A DNA stretch of 64,000 nt from an uncultured Olsenella sp. (GCA_900314575.1 OMVS01000003.1:1-64000); one strand, 5' to 3'. Numbered from the stretch's first letter, positions 9,657 to 23,735 are shown. Numbers and translations are program-made. Notes: generated from the letters alone by a model not told the origin.

Positions 9657-10555
9657 CGTGCGTCCCCGTCGAGAAGCGCGCTCCCGCCCGGACCCAGCGC
9701 CATGAGCGCCCGGCGCTCGACGTCACGTCCCCCCGAGAGGTAGAACTCGGGGAAGCCCTTGAGGGTGGGATCGAGGCACCGCGATGGGTCGTCAAGACCG
9801 CCCGGGTGGAACAGGAACTCGATTCCCATTCCACGCTCCTCGGCAAGCCTGGCGTAGGCAGGGAAGACCGCGCGCACCCGCCCCTCGCTCATGGAGCCCG
9901 AGAAGAGCACGCCGCAGAACAGGGCGCTCACCTCCTCGTAGTCTGCGAGCAGCCGCCTGTCGCGCCCCCAGCACCAGTTGAGGACCAGGTGCTTCGCCCA
10001 GTTGATCGGTCGGATCGAGGCGAGTATGGCGGGCTTTAGGAAGGGCGCGGTCGGCTCAGCGGGGATGCGCAGGTACTCGAGGTGGAAACCGCCCTCGCGC
10101 ACGGCGGCGAACGTTGCCGCGAAGACCGCCGGAATCAGCTGGAAGTGCTGGTGCCCGTCGACCCTGAGGCGGCTCGCCTCCTCGGGGAAGCGGCCCACGA
10201 AGCGGGCGACCTGGGCGGCGACCTCGAGGCCGATCTGCCGTCTCAGCTCCTCCGAACCCGGTGCCTCCGTACGTGCGAGGAGCTCGGCGAACCCGCGGCA
10301 GAACATGCCCCTCCCGTCGACGAGCAGCGGGATGCTGGCTGGGTCCGCGCAGCAAGGGCCCTCGACCAAGTTGAGGTGAACGCCGATCCTCACGCCTTCG
10401 GGCCTGGCGTCCAGGAGCCGTGCGCACTCCTCGAAGCACGGGCTCGTGACCATCACGGAGGTGGAGTTGAGCGCACCGCCCTCGGCGCACGAGAGGATCG
10501 CCTTGGACTGCTCGGCGTCTATGCCGAAGTCGTCCGCGTGGAACACTACCTTCAT
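9653..10555 (-). CDS. YdjC/ChbG-family carbohydrate deacetylase
   Basis: A 300-residue protein of the YdjC (ChbG/HpnK) family of metal-dependent amide hydrolases, which remove N-acetyl groups from amino sugars. The metal-site motifs are all present: HADDFG at residues 6-11, His60 in GVHLNL, and DGHQHFQ at 133-139. No signal peptide is visible, so it should act in the cytoplasm. The ATG at 10553-10555 was chosen because it starts directly at MKVVFHADDFG; a 17-residue upstream extension lacks family similarity. It overlaps the yfhO-like gene by four bases and is divergent from the glycosyltransferase. Together they suggest addition of a deacetylated amino sugar to an envelope acceptor. Confidence 0.85.
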   Translation of the reverse strand: MKVVFHADDFGIDAEQSKAILSCAEGGALNSTSVMVTSPCFEECARLLDARPEGVRIGVHLNLVEGPCCADPASIPLLVDGRGMFCRGFAELLARTEAPGSEELRRQIGLEVAAQVARFVGRFPEEASRLRVDGHQHFQLIPAVFAATFAAVREGGFHLEYLRIPAEPTAPFLKPAILASIRPINWAKHLVLNWCWGRDRRLLADYEEVSALFCGVLFSGSMSEGRVRAVFPAYARLAEERGMGIEFLFHPGGLDDPSRCLDPTLKGFPEFYLSGGRDVERRALMALGPGGSALLDGDAR

Positions 10556-10662
10556 TTCTCTTCGACTCCTCGGTCCGGCCACGCGCCGCCCGTCGCCCCG
10601 TCGCACGCGGAGCGGACGACTGTGTAGGCGCAGCGACGCTTTCAGAGGACCCGTTTATCGAC

Positions 10663-10688
10663 GGTTATCATCAGCTAAGGTTATCATC
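10663..10688. repeat. Direct repeat GGTTATCATC in the divergent intergenic region
   Basis: Two exact 10-bp copies, GGTTATCATC, at 10663-10672 and 10679-10688 (16-bp spacing), with a partial third copy (GTTTATCG) at 10653-10660. They lie between the divergent deacetylase and glycosyltransferase genes. Evenly spaced AT-rich repeats in GC-rich DNA could be promoter elements or a regulator site. Confidence 0.45.
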
Positions 10689-10694
10689 GTTCGA

Positions 10695-10720
10695 GTCTCG
10701 GCCGGCGTCATGGCCGAGAC
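10695..10720 (+). promoter_or_regulatory. Perfect 9-bp inverted repeat in the glycosyltransferase leader
   Basis: GTCTCGGCC and GGCCGAGAC flank an 8-base loop, 27 bases before the glycosyltransferase ATG. There is no T-tract. It could be an operator or a leader hairpin affecting translation. Confidence 0.4.
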
Positions 10721-10747
10721 CACCGCCCGAACGCACAAAGGGATCTC

Positions 10748-11749
10748 ATGGACCTCTCCGTCATAGTCCCCTGTTACAACGAGGCTGAAAGCCTCCCGTC
10801 CTTCGTAGACGCCGCCACGTCCGCCCTCTCGCAGCTGGGAGACTCTTGGGAGCTGATCTTCGTGAACGATGGCTCCTCTGACGGCACCGAGGGCCTCCTG
10901 AGGGCGTTCGTCGGCTCTGGGCGGGCTCCGCACGCGACCCTCGTTAACTTCTCGCGCAACTTCGGCAAGGAGCCGGCGCTCCTCGCTGGGCTCAGACAGG
11001 CGCGCGGGTCGGCCGTCGCCTTCATCGACGCGGACCTCCAACAGCCTCCCGCGACGCTGGTCGAGATGTACCGCCTGCTCGAAGGGCACGACGAGTACGA
11101 CGTCGTCGCCGCCTGCCAGCGCGAGCGACCGGACCACTCGCTCAAGAGTCGCCTCAGCGCAGGGTTCTACGGCCTCTTCAACCGTGTGTCCGACGTTACC
11201 CTCGAGCCCGGCGCCTCTGACTTCCGCGTCTTCCGTCGCGAGGTCGCAGATGCCCTCCTGTCGCTTCCCGAGTGCCACCGCTTCACCAAGGGGCTCTTCG
11301 CCTGGGTCGGCTTCAGGACGCTTCCCTACCCCTACGCTCCCGACGAGCGCGTCTCCGGCAAGAGCAGGTGGAGCATGCGGGGGCTCACCCGCTACGCTCT
11401 GGAGGGGATGGTATCGTTCACTACCGTCCCCCTGCGCATCTCGGGCTACGTGGGCGCCGTCGCCGCCGTCGTCGGCTTCGTATACATCATCTTCGTCCTC
11501 GTCGACGCGCTCGTCCTGCGCAACACGCCCGCCGGCTATCCCACGCTCCTCTCCGTGATGCTCCTGCTCGGCGGCCTCATCCTGCTCTCCCTCGGCATAA
11601 TCGGTGAGTACGTGGCCCGCATCTACCTCGAGGGCAAGCGCCGTCCCGCCTACATCGCCGCCTCCATCGTCAGCTCCGACGCGACGAATGAGGACGAACG
11701 CCCCACGGCATCGGGCATGGACGCGCGCGTTCCCACCCCCACGCGCTAG
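10748..11749 (+). CDS. CsbB/GtrB-like polyprenyl-phosphate glycosyltransferase, family GT2
   Basis: A 333-residue GT2 enzyme. The GT-A fold begins MDLSVIVPCYNEAESLP, followed by FVNDGSSDGT (donor binding) and the metal-binding DAD at 94-96 within AFIDADLQQPP. Two hydrophobic segments (about 224-255 and 266-300) anchor it to the membrane, and the tail is short and polar. This is the layout of GtrB/CsbB enzymes, which load a sugar from a nucleotide donor onto undecaprenyl phosphate. It is the only plus-strand gene in the first 41 kb and is divergent from the deacetylase. With the YfhO-like protein it forms a plausible donor-maker and transferase pair. Confidence 0.88.
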   Translation: MDLSVIVPCYNEAESLPSFVDAATSALSQLGDSWELIFVNDGSSDGTEGLLRAFVGSGRAPHATLVNFSRNFGKEPALLAGLRQARGSAVAFIDADLQQPPATLVEMYRLLEGHDEYDVVAACQRERPDHSLKSRLSAGFYGLFNRVSDVTLEPGASDFRVFRREVADALLSLPECHRFTKGLFAWVGFRTLPYPYAPDERVSGKSRWSMRGLTRYALEGMVSFTTVPLRISGYVGAVAAVVGFVYIIFVLVDALVLRNTPAGYPTLLSVMLLLGGLILLSLGIIGEYVARIYLEGKRRPAYIAASIVSSDATNEDERPTASGMDARVPTPTR

Positions 11750-11772
11750 CTCCCCTCATACGAACCGACGAG

Positions 11773-11802
11773 AAGGCCCCCGCCTCGTGAGACGGGGGCC
11801 TT
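11773..11802. terminator. Terminator of the glycosyltransferase gene
   Basis: AAGGCCCCCG and CGGGGGCCTT form a 10-bp perfect stem with a short loop, followed by TTCCT on the plus strand. The A-rich flank means it may also act from the other side. It lies 24 bases after the stop codon. Confidence 0.7.
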
Positions 11803-11856
11803 CCTGCGCGGCGCGGGGAGGCCTGACGAAGGCACCCAACGCCCGCAAAACGAGAG

Positions 11857-11887
11857 GGCGGCCCCGGACTCGTCATCCGGGGCCGCC
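11857..11887 (-). terminator. Terminator of the rpsL-rpsG-fusA-rpsJ operon
   Basis: A 12-bp perfect stem (GGCGGCCCCGGA/TCCGGGGCCGCC) lies 25 bases after the rpsJ stop on the minus strand, with CTCTCGTTTTG downstream. It ends the str operon directly after rpsJ. Confidence 0.7.
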
Positions 11888-11911
11888 CCTGGTCAGACCT
11901 TCTGACCTGGC

Positions 11912-12220
11912 CTAGAGCTTGATCTCGATGTCGACGCCGGCAGGGAGGTCGAGACGCATCAGCGAGTCGACGGTGCTGCTGGACGGGTCGAGGATGTCGA
12001 TGAGACGCTTATGGGTGCGCATCTCGAACTGCTCGCGCGAGTCCTTGTCCTTGTGCGGCGAGCGGATGACCGTGTAGAGGTTGCGCTCGGTGGGCAGGGG
12101 GATGGGGCCCGAGACGCGGGCGCCGGTCTTCTGCGCGGTGTCGACGATGAGCTTCGCGGACTGATCCACTACCTCGTGGTCGTAGCCCTTGAGGCGGATC
12201 CTGATCTTCTGGCTGGACAC
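11912..12220 (-). CDS. rpsJ: 30S ribosomal protein S10
   Basis: A 102-residue S10 ([18 protein letters not shown], then [19 protein letters not shown], then VDIEIKL at the end). S10 serves in the small-subunit head and, as NusE, in antitermination complexes. The start is taken as GTG at 12218-12220: GGAGG lies seven bases upstream and the length is then the usual one. A longer frame beginning at 12244 would pass through the ribosome-binding site. It follows fusA by 45 bases and is followed by a terminator, not by rplC. Confidence 0.96.
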   Translation of the reverse strand: MSSQKIRIRLKGYDHEVVDQSAKLIVDTAQKTGARVSGPIPLPTERNLYTVIRSPHKDKDSREQFEMRTHKRLIDILDPSSSTVDSLMRLDLPAGVDIEIKL

Positions 12221-12265
12221 TTCAGTACCTCCATGAACGAGCACCTGGTGCTCTGACTAATCTGA

Positions 12266-14365
12266 CTAGGACTCCTTGCCGCCGTTCTTGCTCACGATCT
12301 CGTCGCGGACGGCCTTGGGAACGGGCTCGTAGGCGTCGAACTGCATCGTGTAGCTCGCGCGGCCCTGAGTCTGGGAGCGGAGGTCGGTGGCATAGCCGAA
12401 CATCTCGCCCAGGGGCACCTTCGCGCGGATGACCTTGGTGTTGGAGCGATCCTCCATGCCCTCGATCTTGCCGCGACGGCTGGACAGGTTGCCCATGACG
12501 TCGCCCATGTACTGCTCGGGGGTCTCGACCTCGACCTTCTCGACGGGCTCGAGCAGGACCGGGTCGGACTCCTGCAGGGCCTTCTTGATGGCCATGGAGC
12601 CGGCGACCTTGAAGGCGGCCTCGGAGGAGTCGACCTCGTGGTAGGAGCCGTCGACGAGGGTGACCTTGATGTCCTGGACCGGGTAGCCGGCGATGACGCC
12701 GGAGTTCAGCGCCTCCTGGATGCCCTTGTCGACAGAGGGGATGTACTCCTTGGGCACGGAGCCGCCAACGGTGGCGTCGACGAACTCGTAGCCGAAGCCG
12801 GGCTCCATGGGCTCGAGGTCGATGACGGCGTCGCCGTACTGGCCGCGGCCGCCGGACTGGCGGACGAACTTGCCCTGGACGCCCTTGACGGCGTGGCCAG
12901 CGGTCTCGCGGTAGGCAACCTGCGGCTTACCGACGTTGCAGTCGACCTTGAACTCGCGGCGCAGGCGGTCGATGATGATCTCGAGGTGCAGCTCGCCCAT
13001 GCCGGCGATGATGGTCTGACCGGTCTCCTGGTCGGTGTGGACCTGGAAGGTCGGGTCCTCCTCGGCGAGCTTCTGCAGGCCGACGCTCATCTTGTCCTGC
13101 TCGGCCTTGGTCTTGGGCTCGACGGCGACGTCGATGACGGGGTCCGCGAACTCGATGGACTCGAGGATGATCGGGTGCTGCTCGTCGGCCAGGGTGTCAC
13201 CGGTGGTGGTGTTCTTGAAGCCCACCGCGGCGACGATGTCGCCGGCGGAGCACGCATCGCGGTCGACGCGGTCGTTCGCGTTCATCTCGAGGATCCTGGA
13301 GAGGCGCTCGCGGTCGTCCTTGTTCACGTTGTAGACGTAGGAGCCCGAGTCGAGGTGGCCGGAGTACACGCGGAAGTAGGTCAGCTTTCCGACGTAGGGG
13401 TCGGTCATGATCTTGAAGGCCAGGGCGCTGAAGGGCTCCTTGATGTCAGCCTTGCGGGTGATCGTCTCGCCGGTCTTGGGGTCCGTGCCCTCGACGGGCG
13501 GGATGTCGAGCGGCGACGGCAGATAGTCGACGACGGCGTCGAGCAGCTCCTGGATGCCCTTGTTCTTGTAGGCGGAGCCCACGAAGACGGGGTTGAGCTG
13601 GTTGGAGATGACGCCGGCGCGGATGGCGGCCTTGAGCTCGTCGACCGTGACCTCCTGCTCGTCGAGGACCTTCTCCATGAGCTCGTCGGAGAACTCGGAC
13701 GCAGCCTCGAGGAGCTCCTCGCGCTTCTCGGCGACGATGTCAGCGAACTCGTCGGGAATCGCGTCCATGGCCTCCGGGTAGATCATGCCCTTGGAGTCCT
13801 CCTTGAAGTCCCACGCGGTCATCGTGACGAGGTCGATGAGGCCCCAGAAGTTGCTCTCGGAGCCCATGGGAACCTGCGCGGCGACGGCGTTGGCGCCAAG
13901 GCGCTCCTTCATGGTGTCGATGGCGTGCCAGAAGTCGGAGCCCACGCGGTCGAACTTGTTGATGAAGGCAATGCGCGGGACGTTGTAGTTGGCAGCCTGG
14001 CGCCAGACGGTCTCGGACTGCGGCTGGACGCCGGCGACGGCGTCGAAGACGGCGACGGCACCGTCGAGGACGCGCAGGGAGCGCTCGACCTCGGCCGTGA
14101 AGTCAACGTGCCCCGGCGTGTCGATGATCTGGATGACGTAGTCCTTCCAGAAGCACGTGGTGGCCGCGGAAGTGATGGTAACGCCGCGCTCCTGCTCCTG
14201 GACCATCCAGTCCATGGTGGCAGCGCCGTCGTGGACCTCGCCGATCTTGTGCGTCTTGCCCGTGTAGTACAGGATGCGCTCGGTCGTGGTGGTCTTGCCG
14301 GCGTCGATGTGGGCCATGATGCCGATGTTGCGAAGCTTGTGAAGGTCGTACTTGTTCTTAGCCAT
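12266..14365 (-). CDS. fusA: Translation elongation factor G
   Basis: A 699-residue EF-G, the GTPase that drives translocation. G1 is visible as [16 protein letters not shown]3 as DTPGHVDF, G4 as NKFDR and G5 as GSAYKNKG. Later domains include the domain IV stretch [14 protein letters not shown]. The length is standard and no internal deletion marks it as an EF-G2 or Tet-type paralogue. It sits 14 bases after rpsG in the str operon rpsL-rpsG-fusA-rpsJ; tuf, often next, is 15 kb away here. Confidence 0.99.
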   Translation of the reverse strand: MAKNKYDLHKLRNIGIMAHIDAGKTTTTERILYYTGKTHKIGEVHDGAATMDWMVQEQERGVTITSAATTCFWKDYVIQIIDTPGHVDFTAEVERSLRVLDGAVAVFDAVAGVQPQSETVWRQAANYNVPRIAFINKFDRVGSDFWHAIDTMKERLGANAVAAQVPMGSESNFWGLIDLVTMTAWDFKEDSKGMIYPEAMDAIPDEFADIVAEKREELLEAASEFSDELMEKVLDEQEVTVDELKAAIRAGVISNQLNPVFVGSAYKNKGIQELLDAVVDYLPSPLDIPPVEGTDPKTGETITRKADIKEPFSALAFKIMTDPYVGKLTYFRVYSGHLDSGSYVYNVNKDDRERLSRILEMNANDRVDRDACSAGDIVAAVGFKNTTTGDTLADEQHPIILESIEFADPVIDVAVEPKTKAEQDKMSVGLQKLAEEDPTFQVHTDQETGQTIIAGMGELHLEIIIDRLRREFKVDCNVGKPQVAYRETAGHAVKGVQGKFVRQSGGRGQYGDAVIDLEPMEPGFGYEFVDATVGGSVPKEYIPSVDKGIQEALNSGVIAGYPVQDIKVTLVDGSYHEVDSSEAAFKVAGSMAIKKALQESDPVLLEPVEKVEVETPEQYMGDVMGNLSSRRGKIEGMEDRSNTKVIRAKVPLGEMFGYATDLRSQTQGRASYTMQFDAYEPVPKAVRDEIVSKNGGKES

Positions 14366-14379
14366 GTGTCGCTAGCCCC

Positions 14380-14850
14380 TTAGAAACGGTAGTGCGAGAA
14401 GGCGCGGTTGGCCTCGGCCATCTTGAACAGGTCCTCGCGACGCTTGACGGAGGCGCCGACGCCGTTCGCGGCGTCCATGATCTCGTTGGCGAGGCGCTCG
14501 GCCATGCTGTTCTCCTTGCGGGCACGGCTGAAGTTGACGATCCAACGGATGGCGAGGGTCGTGGCACGACGGGAGTTGACCTCCATGGGCACCTGGTAGG
14601 TGGCGCCACCGACACGCTTGGGCTTGACCTCGAGGGTCGGGCGGACGTTGTCCATGGCCTTCTTGAAGACGGCCAGCGGGTCGGACTCGGTCTTCTTCTG
14701 GACGAGGTCGAAGGCGGTGTAGACGATGCGCTCTGCGGTGGCCTTCTTCCCGTCAAGCAGGACCTTGTTGATGAGCTGGGTCACGAGACGGTTGTTATAG
14801 ACGGCGTCGGGAGTTACCTCACGACGGACTGCTGCTGCACGACGCGGCAT
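14380..14850 (-). CDS. rpsG: 30S ribosomal protein S7
   Basis: A 156-residue S7, the primary binder of the 16S 3' domain, beginning [20 protein letters not shown] and containing the beta-ribbon region [20 protein letters not shown]. It is of standard length, follows rpsL by 43 bases and precedes fusA by 14 bases. Confidence 0.98.
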   Translation of the reverse strand: MPRRAAAVRREVTPDAVYNNRLVTQLINKVLLDGKKATAERIVYTAFDLVQKKTESDPLAVFKKAMDNVRPTLEVKPKRVGGATYQVPMEVNSRRATTLAIRWIVNFSRARKENSMAERLANEIMDAANGVGASVKRREDLFKMAEANRAFSHYRF

Positions 14851-14893
14851 ATGATATCTCCTCTAATCAAGATTCCGGATTCGCCTGGAGTCC

Positions 14894-15268
14894 CTACTCC
14901 TTGGGGCGCTTGGCACCGTAGCGGGAGCGGGCCTTCTTGCGGTTCTGGACTGCAGCGCAGTCATAGGCGCCGCGGATGACCTTGTAGCGGACACCGGGGA
15001 GGTCACGGACGCGGCCGCCGCGGACGAGCACGATCGAGTGCTCCTGGAGGTTGTGGCCCTCGCCGGGGATGTAAGCGGTGACCTCGATGCCGTTGACGAG
15101 ACGGACACGCGCGACCTTGCGGAGGGCGGAGTTCGGCTTCTTCGGCGTGGTGGTGAAGACGCGGGTGCAGACGCCACGCTTCTGCGGGTTGTGCTGCAGC
15201 GCTGCGTTCTTCGACTTCGAGGCAGTACGGGTGCGCCCCTGGCGTACGAGCTGGTTGATAGTAGGCAA
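14894..15268 (-). CDS. rpsL: 30S ribosomal protein S12
   Basis: A 124-residue S12 at the decoding centre. The start is assigned to TTG at 15266-15268, preceded by AGGAGAG, giving the usual N-terminus (M)[11 protein letters not shown]. An upstream extension to 15313 would run through the ribosome-binding site. The loop [18 protein letters not shown] and the second loop [16 protein letters not shown] are wild-type in appearance, with no common streptomycin-resistance change visible at the Lys of KKPNSAL or in GGRVKD-type residues. It is the first gene of the str operon and has a near-consensus promoter upstream. Confidence 0.97.
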   Translation of the reverse strand: MPTINQLVRQGRTRTASKSKNAALQHNPQKRGVCTRVFTTTPKKPNSALRKVARVRLVNGIEVTAYIPGEGHNLQEHSIVLVRGGRVRDLPGVRYKVIRGAYDCAAVQNRKKARSRYGAKRPKE

Positions 15269-15394
15269 AGCTCTCTCCTTCTCAGAGACATACGGATGGC
15301 GGTGCGCGAGCACCTATGTATCAGGGACGACGCAGCACCGCCCTCCCGGATTGTCTATCTGCGCACGTGTCCCCTCCTGGCGGCACGCGGAGAA

Positions 15395-15423
15395 ACTTTA
15401 CGCCCACGCACCGCTGTTGTCAA
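15395..15423 (-). promoter_or_regulatory. Promoter of the rpsL operon
   Basis: On the minus strand, consensus -35 TTGACA (15418-15423), 17-bp spacer, -10 TAAAGT (15395-15400), about 130 bases before the rpsL start. It drives rpsL-rpsG-fusA-rpsJ. Confidence 0.85.
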
Positions 15424-15427
15424 AATA

Positions 15428-15448
15428 CCACGGAGCCGGGCGTATCCA
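15428..15448 (-). repeat. Shared 21-bp ribosomal-operon motif, copy upstream of rpsL
   Basis: CCACGGAGCCGGGCGTATCC plus A on the plus strand. It lies only four bases upstream of the -35 hexamer of the rpsL promoter, in the position of an UP element or activator site. Other copies are at 5008-5028 (one mismatch) and 6861-6881 (diverged). Confidence 0.6.
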
Positions 15449-15482
15449 CATTCCACGAGAGCTGCACAAGGAAGATGATGAA

Positions 15483-15511
15483 GGCCCCCGCCGGTCGTGC
15501 CGGCAGGGGCC
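15483..15511 (-). terminator. Terminator of the rpoB-rpoC operon
   Basis: GGCCCC(T)GCCGG pairs with CCGGCGGGGGCC on the minus strand, about 50 bases after the rpoC stop. The following TTCATCATCTTCC is pyrimidine-rich but not a clean T-tract. Confidence 0.55.
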
Positions 15512-15561
15512 TCCTCGTCTCTCTCGTACGGGCCCGCAGTTATCGCGAGCCTAGGTCGGGG

Positions 15562-20016
<4,455 letters not shown>

Positions 20017-20021
20017 GTTCG

Positions 20022-23000
20022 CTACTCCTTATCAGTCTTGGTTGCGTCGCCGACGAGGTCCTCGTCCGCGGTCGCGGAGGGGGCCACGGCGCCGATCAGG
20101 TCGTCCGCGCTGTTGGCGCCAGCGAGCACGTCGAGGGGATCCTCGACCGTCTCCTCCTGGGCCGCGTCGGAGCGACGCGGCTCCTCGCGGTACTTGAGCG
20201 GCTCGATGTCCAGGGCGAGGGAGCGGATCTCCTTGACGAGGACCTTGAAGGACTCGGGGATGCCGGGGTCGGGCACGTTCTCGCCCTTGACGATGGCCTC
20301 GTAGGTCTTGACGCGGCCGTTGGTGTCATCGGACTTGACCGTGAGGAGCTCCTGCAGCACGTTGGCGGCGCCGTAGGCGTACAGGGCCCAGACCTCCATC
20401 TCGCCGAAGCGCTGGCCACCGAACTGGGCCTTGCCGCCGAGCGGCTGCTGGGTGACGAGGCTGTAGGGGCCGGTCGAGCGCGCGTGGATCTTGTCGTCGA
20501 CCATGTGGCCGAGCTTCAGGATGTAGGAGGTGCCCACCGTGATCTTGCTCTTGAAGGGCTCGCCGGTGCGGCCGTCGTACAGGGTGGTCTTGCCGCGCTC
20601 GTTGAGCTGAGGCACGAAGTCCGCGTCCATGTGCTCGCCGTAGGTGATCATGGCCTTGTTGATGAGGTTGATGTTGCTGCGGCGGATGGCCTCGGCGACC
20701 TCAACGTCGGTCGCGCCGTCGAAGACGGGCGTGGAGACGTACATGGGGCCGGGGACGTAGCGCTTGGAGTCGGCGTCCTCGGTGTCCCAGCCGTGGGCGG
20801 CGGCCCAGCCGAGGTGGCACTCGAGGAGCTGGCCGACGTTCATACGCGACGGGACGCCCAGCGGGTCGAGAAGGACGTCGACGGGCGTGCCGTCGGCCAT
20901 GTAGGGCATGTCCTCGATCGGCAGGACCTTGCAGACGACGCCCTTGTTGCCGTGGCGGCCGGAGATCTTGTCGCCCTGCTGGATCTTGCGGCGCTGCGCG
21001 ACGAAGACGCGGACGAGCTCGTTGACTCCGGGCGGCAGGTCGTCGCCGGCCTCGCGGCTGAAGCGCACCACGTCGACGACGCGGCCGTAGGCGCCGTGCG
21101 GCATCTTGAGGGAGGTGTCGCGCACGTCGTGCGCCTTTGCGCCGAAGATGGCGCGCAGCAGCCTCTCCTCGGCCGTGAGCGCGGTCTCGCCCTTGGGCGT
21201 GACCTTGCCGACCAGGATGTCGCCGGGGCCGACCTCGGCGCCGATGCGGATGATGCCGTCGTCGTCGAGGTTGGCGAGCATATCCTCGCCCACGCTCGGG
21301 ATCTCGCGCGTGATCTCCTCGGGACCGAGCTTGGTGTCGCGGGCGTCGATCTCGTGGCGGGAGATGTTGACCGAGGTCAGGAGGTCCTGCTGGACGAGCC
21401 TGTCGGAGACGATGATGCCGTCCTCGTAGTTGTAGCCCTCCCACGGCATGTACGCCACGGTGAGGTTGCGGCCGAGGGCGAGCTCGCTCTGGTCGATGGA
21501 GGTGCCGTCGGCGAGCGGCTGGCCGGCCACCACGTGGTCGCCGACGTGGACGATCGGACGGTGGTTGATGCAGGTGCTCTGGTTGGAGCGCTCGTACTTG
21601 GGCAGGTCGTAGTTCTCCGGGCCCTTGTCGGTCGTGACCACGACGTGGGCGGCGTCGACCTCGGTGACGGTGCCGTCGTGCTCGGCACAGATGATCTCGC
21701 CGGAGTCGATGGCGGCGCGCGCCTCCATGCCGGTGCCCACGTAGGGGGCGTCGGTCTGGATCAGAGGCACGGCCTGGCGCTGCATGTTGGCGCCCATGAG
21801 CGTACGCTTGGCATCGTCGTGCTCGAGGAAGGGGATGAGGTTGGCGGCGACGGACAGCATCTGGCGGGGCGAGACGTCCATGTAGTCGACGTCGGCGATG
21901 TCGACCTGGGCGGGAGCGCCGAAGGAGCCGTCGAAGTCCACCGTACGGGCGATGACGCGGTCAGGGTGCGTGAGGTTGCCGTCGGCATCCGTGATCACGA
22001 ACTCGCCGGTCTTGGGATCCACCGGCGTGTTGGCCGGGGCGATGTTGTGCTTCTCCTCCTCGTCGGCGGTCATCCACACGATCTCATCGGTGACCTTGCC
22101 GTCGACGACCTTGCGGTAGGGGGCCTCGATGAAGCCGTAGGGGTTCACGTGCGCGTAGAGCGCGAGCGAGCCAATGAGGCCGATGTTGGGGCCCTCGGGG
22201 GTCTCAATCGGGCACATGCGGGAGTAGTGCGAGTTGTGGACGTCGCGCACGGCGGTCGGGACGTTGGTGCGGCGGCTGGAGCCAGACTTGTGGCCCGCGA
22301 GGCCGCCGGGGCCGAGCGCCGAGAGGCGACGCTTGTGCGTGAGGCCGGAGAGCGGGTTGTTCTGGTCCATGAACTGCGACAGCTGCGAGGAGCCGTAGAA
22401 CTCCTTGATGGCCGCCACGATCGGGCGGATGTTGATCAGCGACTGCGGCGTGATGTCGTCGGCGTCCTGGGAGGCCATACGCTCGCGGACGACGCGCTCC
22501 ATGCGACTCATACCGATGCGGAACTGGTTCTGGACCAGCTCGCCCACGGTGCGGATGCGGCGGTTGCCGAAGTGGTCGATGTCGTCGAAGCTCTTGGTGG
22601 TGTCGCCCTCGTGCAGCGCGAGGAGGTAGCGCAGGGCGGTGACGATGTCGTCACTCGTAATGACGCGCGAGCCGCCCTCGTCGTCCACGCCGAGCTTCTT
22701 GTTGATCTTGTAGCGGCCGACGCGCGCGAGGTCGTAGCGCTGGTTGTTGAAGTAGAGGCCCTCGAGCAGCGACTTGGCGGAGTCGACGGTGGGAGGCTCG
22801 CCGGGGCGCTGGCGACGGTAGATCTCGAGGAGGGCGTCCTCGCGGTTGGTCGCGAGGTCGCGCTCGAGCGTGGAGCGGACCACGTCGGAGTCGCCGAGGA
22901 GGTTCATGATCTCGTCGTCGCTCTCGGCGATGCCCAGGGCGCGCAGCAGCAGGGTCGCGCTCTGGCGACGCTTGCGGTCGATGGAGACGACCAGGTGGCC

Positions 23001-23537
23001 GCGCTTGTCGACCTCGAACTCGAGCCAGGCGCCGCGGGCCGGGATGAACTGGCAGCGCTGGACCTCGACGCCGTTGTCCATCTCCTGGGAGAAGTAGACG
23101 CCCGGGGAGCGGACGAGCTGGGAGACGACCGCGCGCTCGGTGCCGTTGATGATGAAGGTGCCGCGGCCCGTCATGAGCGGGAAGTCGCCCATGAAGACGA
23201 GCTGCTCCTTGATCTCGCCGGTCTCCTTGTTGATGAAGCGGACGTCGACGAAGAGCGGTGCCTGATAGGAGATGTCCTTGGCGCGGCACTCGGCGATTGT
23301 GTTGGCCGGGTCGCCGAACTGGTGCTCGCCGAAGGTGACCTCCATGGTGTGCGCGGAGTTCTCGATGGGCGAGAACTCGGCGAAGGACTCTGCAAGGCCC
23401 TCCGTCATGAAGCGCTCAAAGGACTCCTTCTGCACCGAGATCAGGTTGGGCAGCTCCATCGCGGGAGGTATCTTGCTGAAGCTCACGCGCTGGCGCATCG
23501 TTTGGGCAGTGTTTTGGGAAGACTTTGCGGTAGTCAC
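20022..23537 (-). CDS. rpoB: RNA polymerase subunit beta
   Basis: A 1171-residue beta subunit. The rifampicin-binding cluster reads [16 protein letters not shown] followed by [14 protein letters not shown], that is with the wild-type Gln, Asp, His and Ser residues. The C-terminal [21 protein letters not shown] anchors the clamp. The tail after RYREEPRR is a variable acidic extension. An ATG with GGAGGAAG upstream marks the start. The promoter region contains an unusual 13-bp inverted repeat. In studied actinobacteria rplJ-rplL and rpoB-rpoC can be separately transcribed; the terminator after rplL supports that here. Confidence 0.99.
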   Translation of the reverse strand: MTTAKSSQNTAQTMRQRVSFSKIPPAMELPNLISVQKESFERFMTEGLAESFAEFSPIENSAHTMEVTFGEHQFGDPANTIAECRAKDISYQAPLFVDVRFINKETGEIKEQLVFMGDFPLMTGRGTFIINGTERAVVSQLVRSPGVYFSQEMDNGVEVQRCQFIPARGAWLEFEVDKRGHLVVSIDRKRRQSATLLLRALGIAESDDEIMNLLGDSDVVRSTLERDLATNREDALLEIYRRQRPGEPPTVDSAKSLLEGLYFNNQRYDLARVGRYKINKKLGVDDEGGSRVITSDDIVTALRYLLALHEGDTTKSFDDIDHFGNRRIRTVGELVQNQFRIGMSRMERVVRERMASQDADDITPQSLINIRPIVAAIKEFYGSSQLSQFMDQNNPLSGLTHKRRLSALGPGGLAGHKSGSSRRTNVPTAVRDVHNSHYSRMCPIETPEGPNIGLIGSLALYAHVNPYGFIEAPYRKVVDGKVTDEIVWMTADEEEKHNIAPANTPVDPKTGEFVITDADGNLTHPDRVIARTVDFDGSFGAPAQVDIADVDYMDVSPRQMLSVAANLIPFLEHDDAKRTLMGANMQRQAVPLIQTDAPYVGTGMEARAAIDSGEIICAEHDGTVTEVDAAHVVVTTDKGPENYDLPKYERSNQSTCINHRPIVHVGDHVVAGQPLADGTSIDQSELALGRNLTVAYMPWEGYNYEDGIIVSDRLVQQDLLTSVNISRHEIDARDTKLGPEEITREIPSVGEDMLANLDDDGIIRIGAEVGPGDILVGKVTPKGETALTAEERLLRAIFGAKAHDVRDTSLKMPHGAYGRVVDVVRFSREAGDDLPPGVNELVRVFVAQRRKIQQGDKISGRHGNKGVVCKVLPIEDMPYMADGTPVDVLLDPLGVPSRMNVGQLLECHLGWAAAHGWDTEDADSKRYVPGPMYVSTPVFDGATDVEVAEAIRRSNINLINKAMITYGEHMDADFVPQLNERGKTTLYDGRTGEPFKSKITVGTSYILKLGHMVDDKIHARSTGPYSLVTQQPLGGKAQFGGQRFGEMEVWALYAYGAANVLQELLTVKSDDTNGRVKTYEAIVKGENVPDPGIPESFKVLVKEIRSLALDIEPLKYREEPRRSDAAQEETVEDPLDVLAGANSADDLIGAVAPSATADEDLVGDATKTDKE

Positions 23538-23590
23538 CAGGCACTTCCTCCTTCGAAAAAGTGGAAAAGCGGCATTTGTCGCAATCTAAT

Positions 23591-23619
23591 AAACTACCCG
23601 GGCGCAAACCACAAGTCAA
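23591..23619 (-). promoter_or_regulatory. rpoB promoter
   Basis: On the minus strand a -35 TTGACT (23614-23619), 17-bp spacer and -10 TAGTTT (23591-23596) lie about 55-80 bases before the rpoB start. The -35 lies in one arm of a 13-bp inverted repeat. Confidence 0.6.
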
Positions 23620-23641
23620 TGTAAACCCTTGACTTGTGGTT
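23607..23641. repeat. 13-bp perfect inverted repeat over the rpoB -35 region
   Basis: AACCACAAGTCAA (23607-23619) and TTGACTTGTGGTT (23629-23641) are exact inverse complements around a 9-base centre. A run CTTTTTCC follows on the plus strand, so it looks like a terminator there, but no plus-strand gene leads into it. An operator or paired -35 elements are more likely. Confidence 0.65.
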
Positions 23642-23735
23642 CTTTTTCCACTAGGTTTGCTTGAATACCCCTCTAGCTGCGCAATCTTCGTCGAGGTTGT
23701 GGAGCGGCTGTGAAGGCATGATTGCGAGCACAAAA

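Noticed and set aside
23607-23649. Intrinsic terminator on the plus strand formed by the 13-bp repeat and the CTTTTTCC run.
   Set aside because: No plus-strand gene leads into it, and it coincides with the rpoB promoter on the other strand. An operator-like role fits better.
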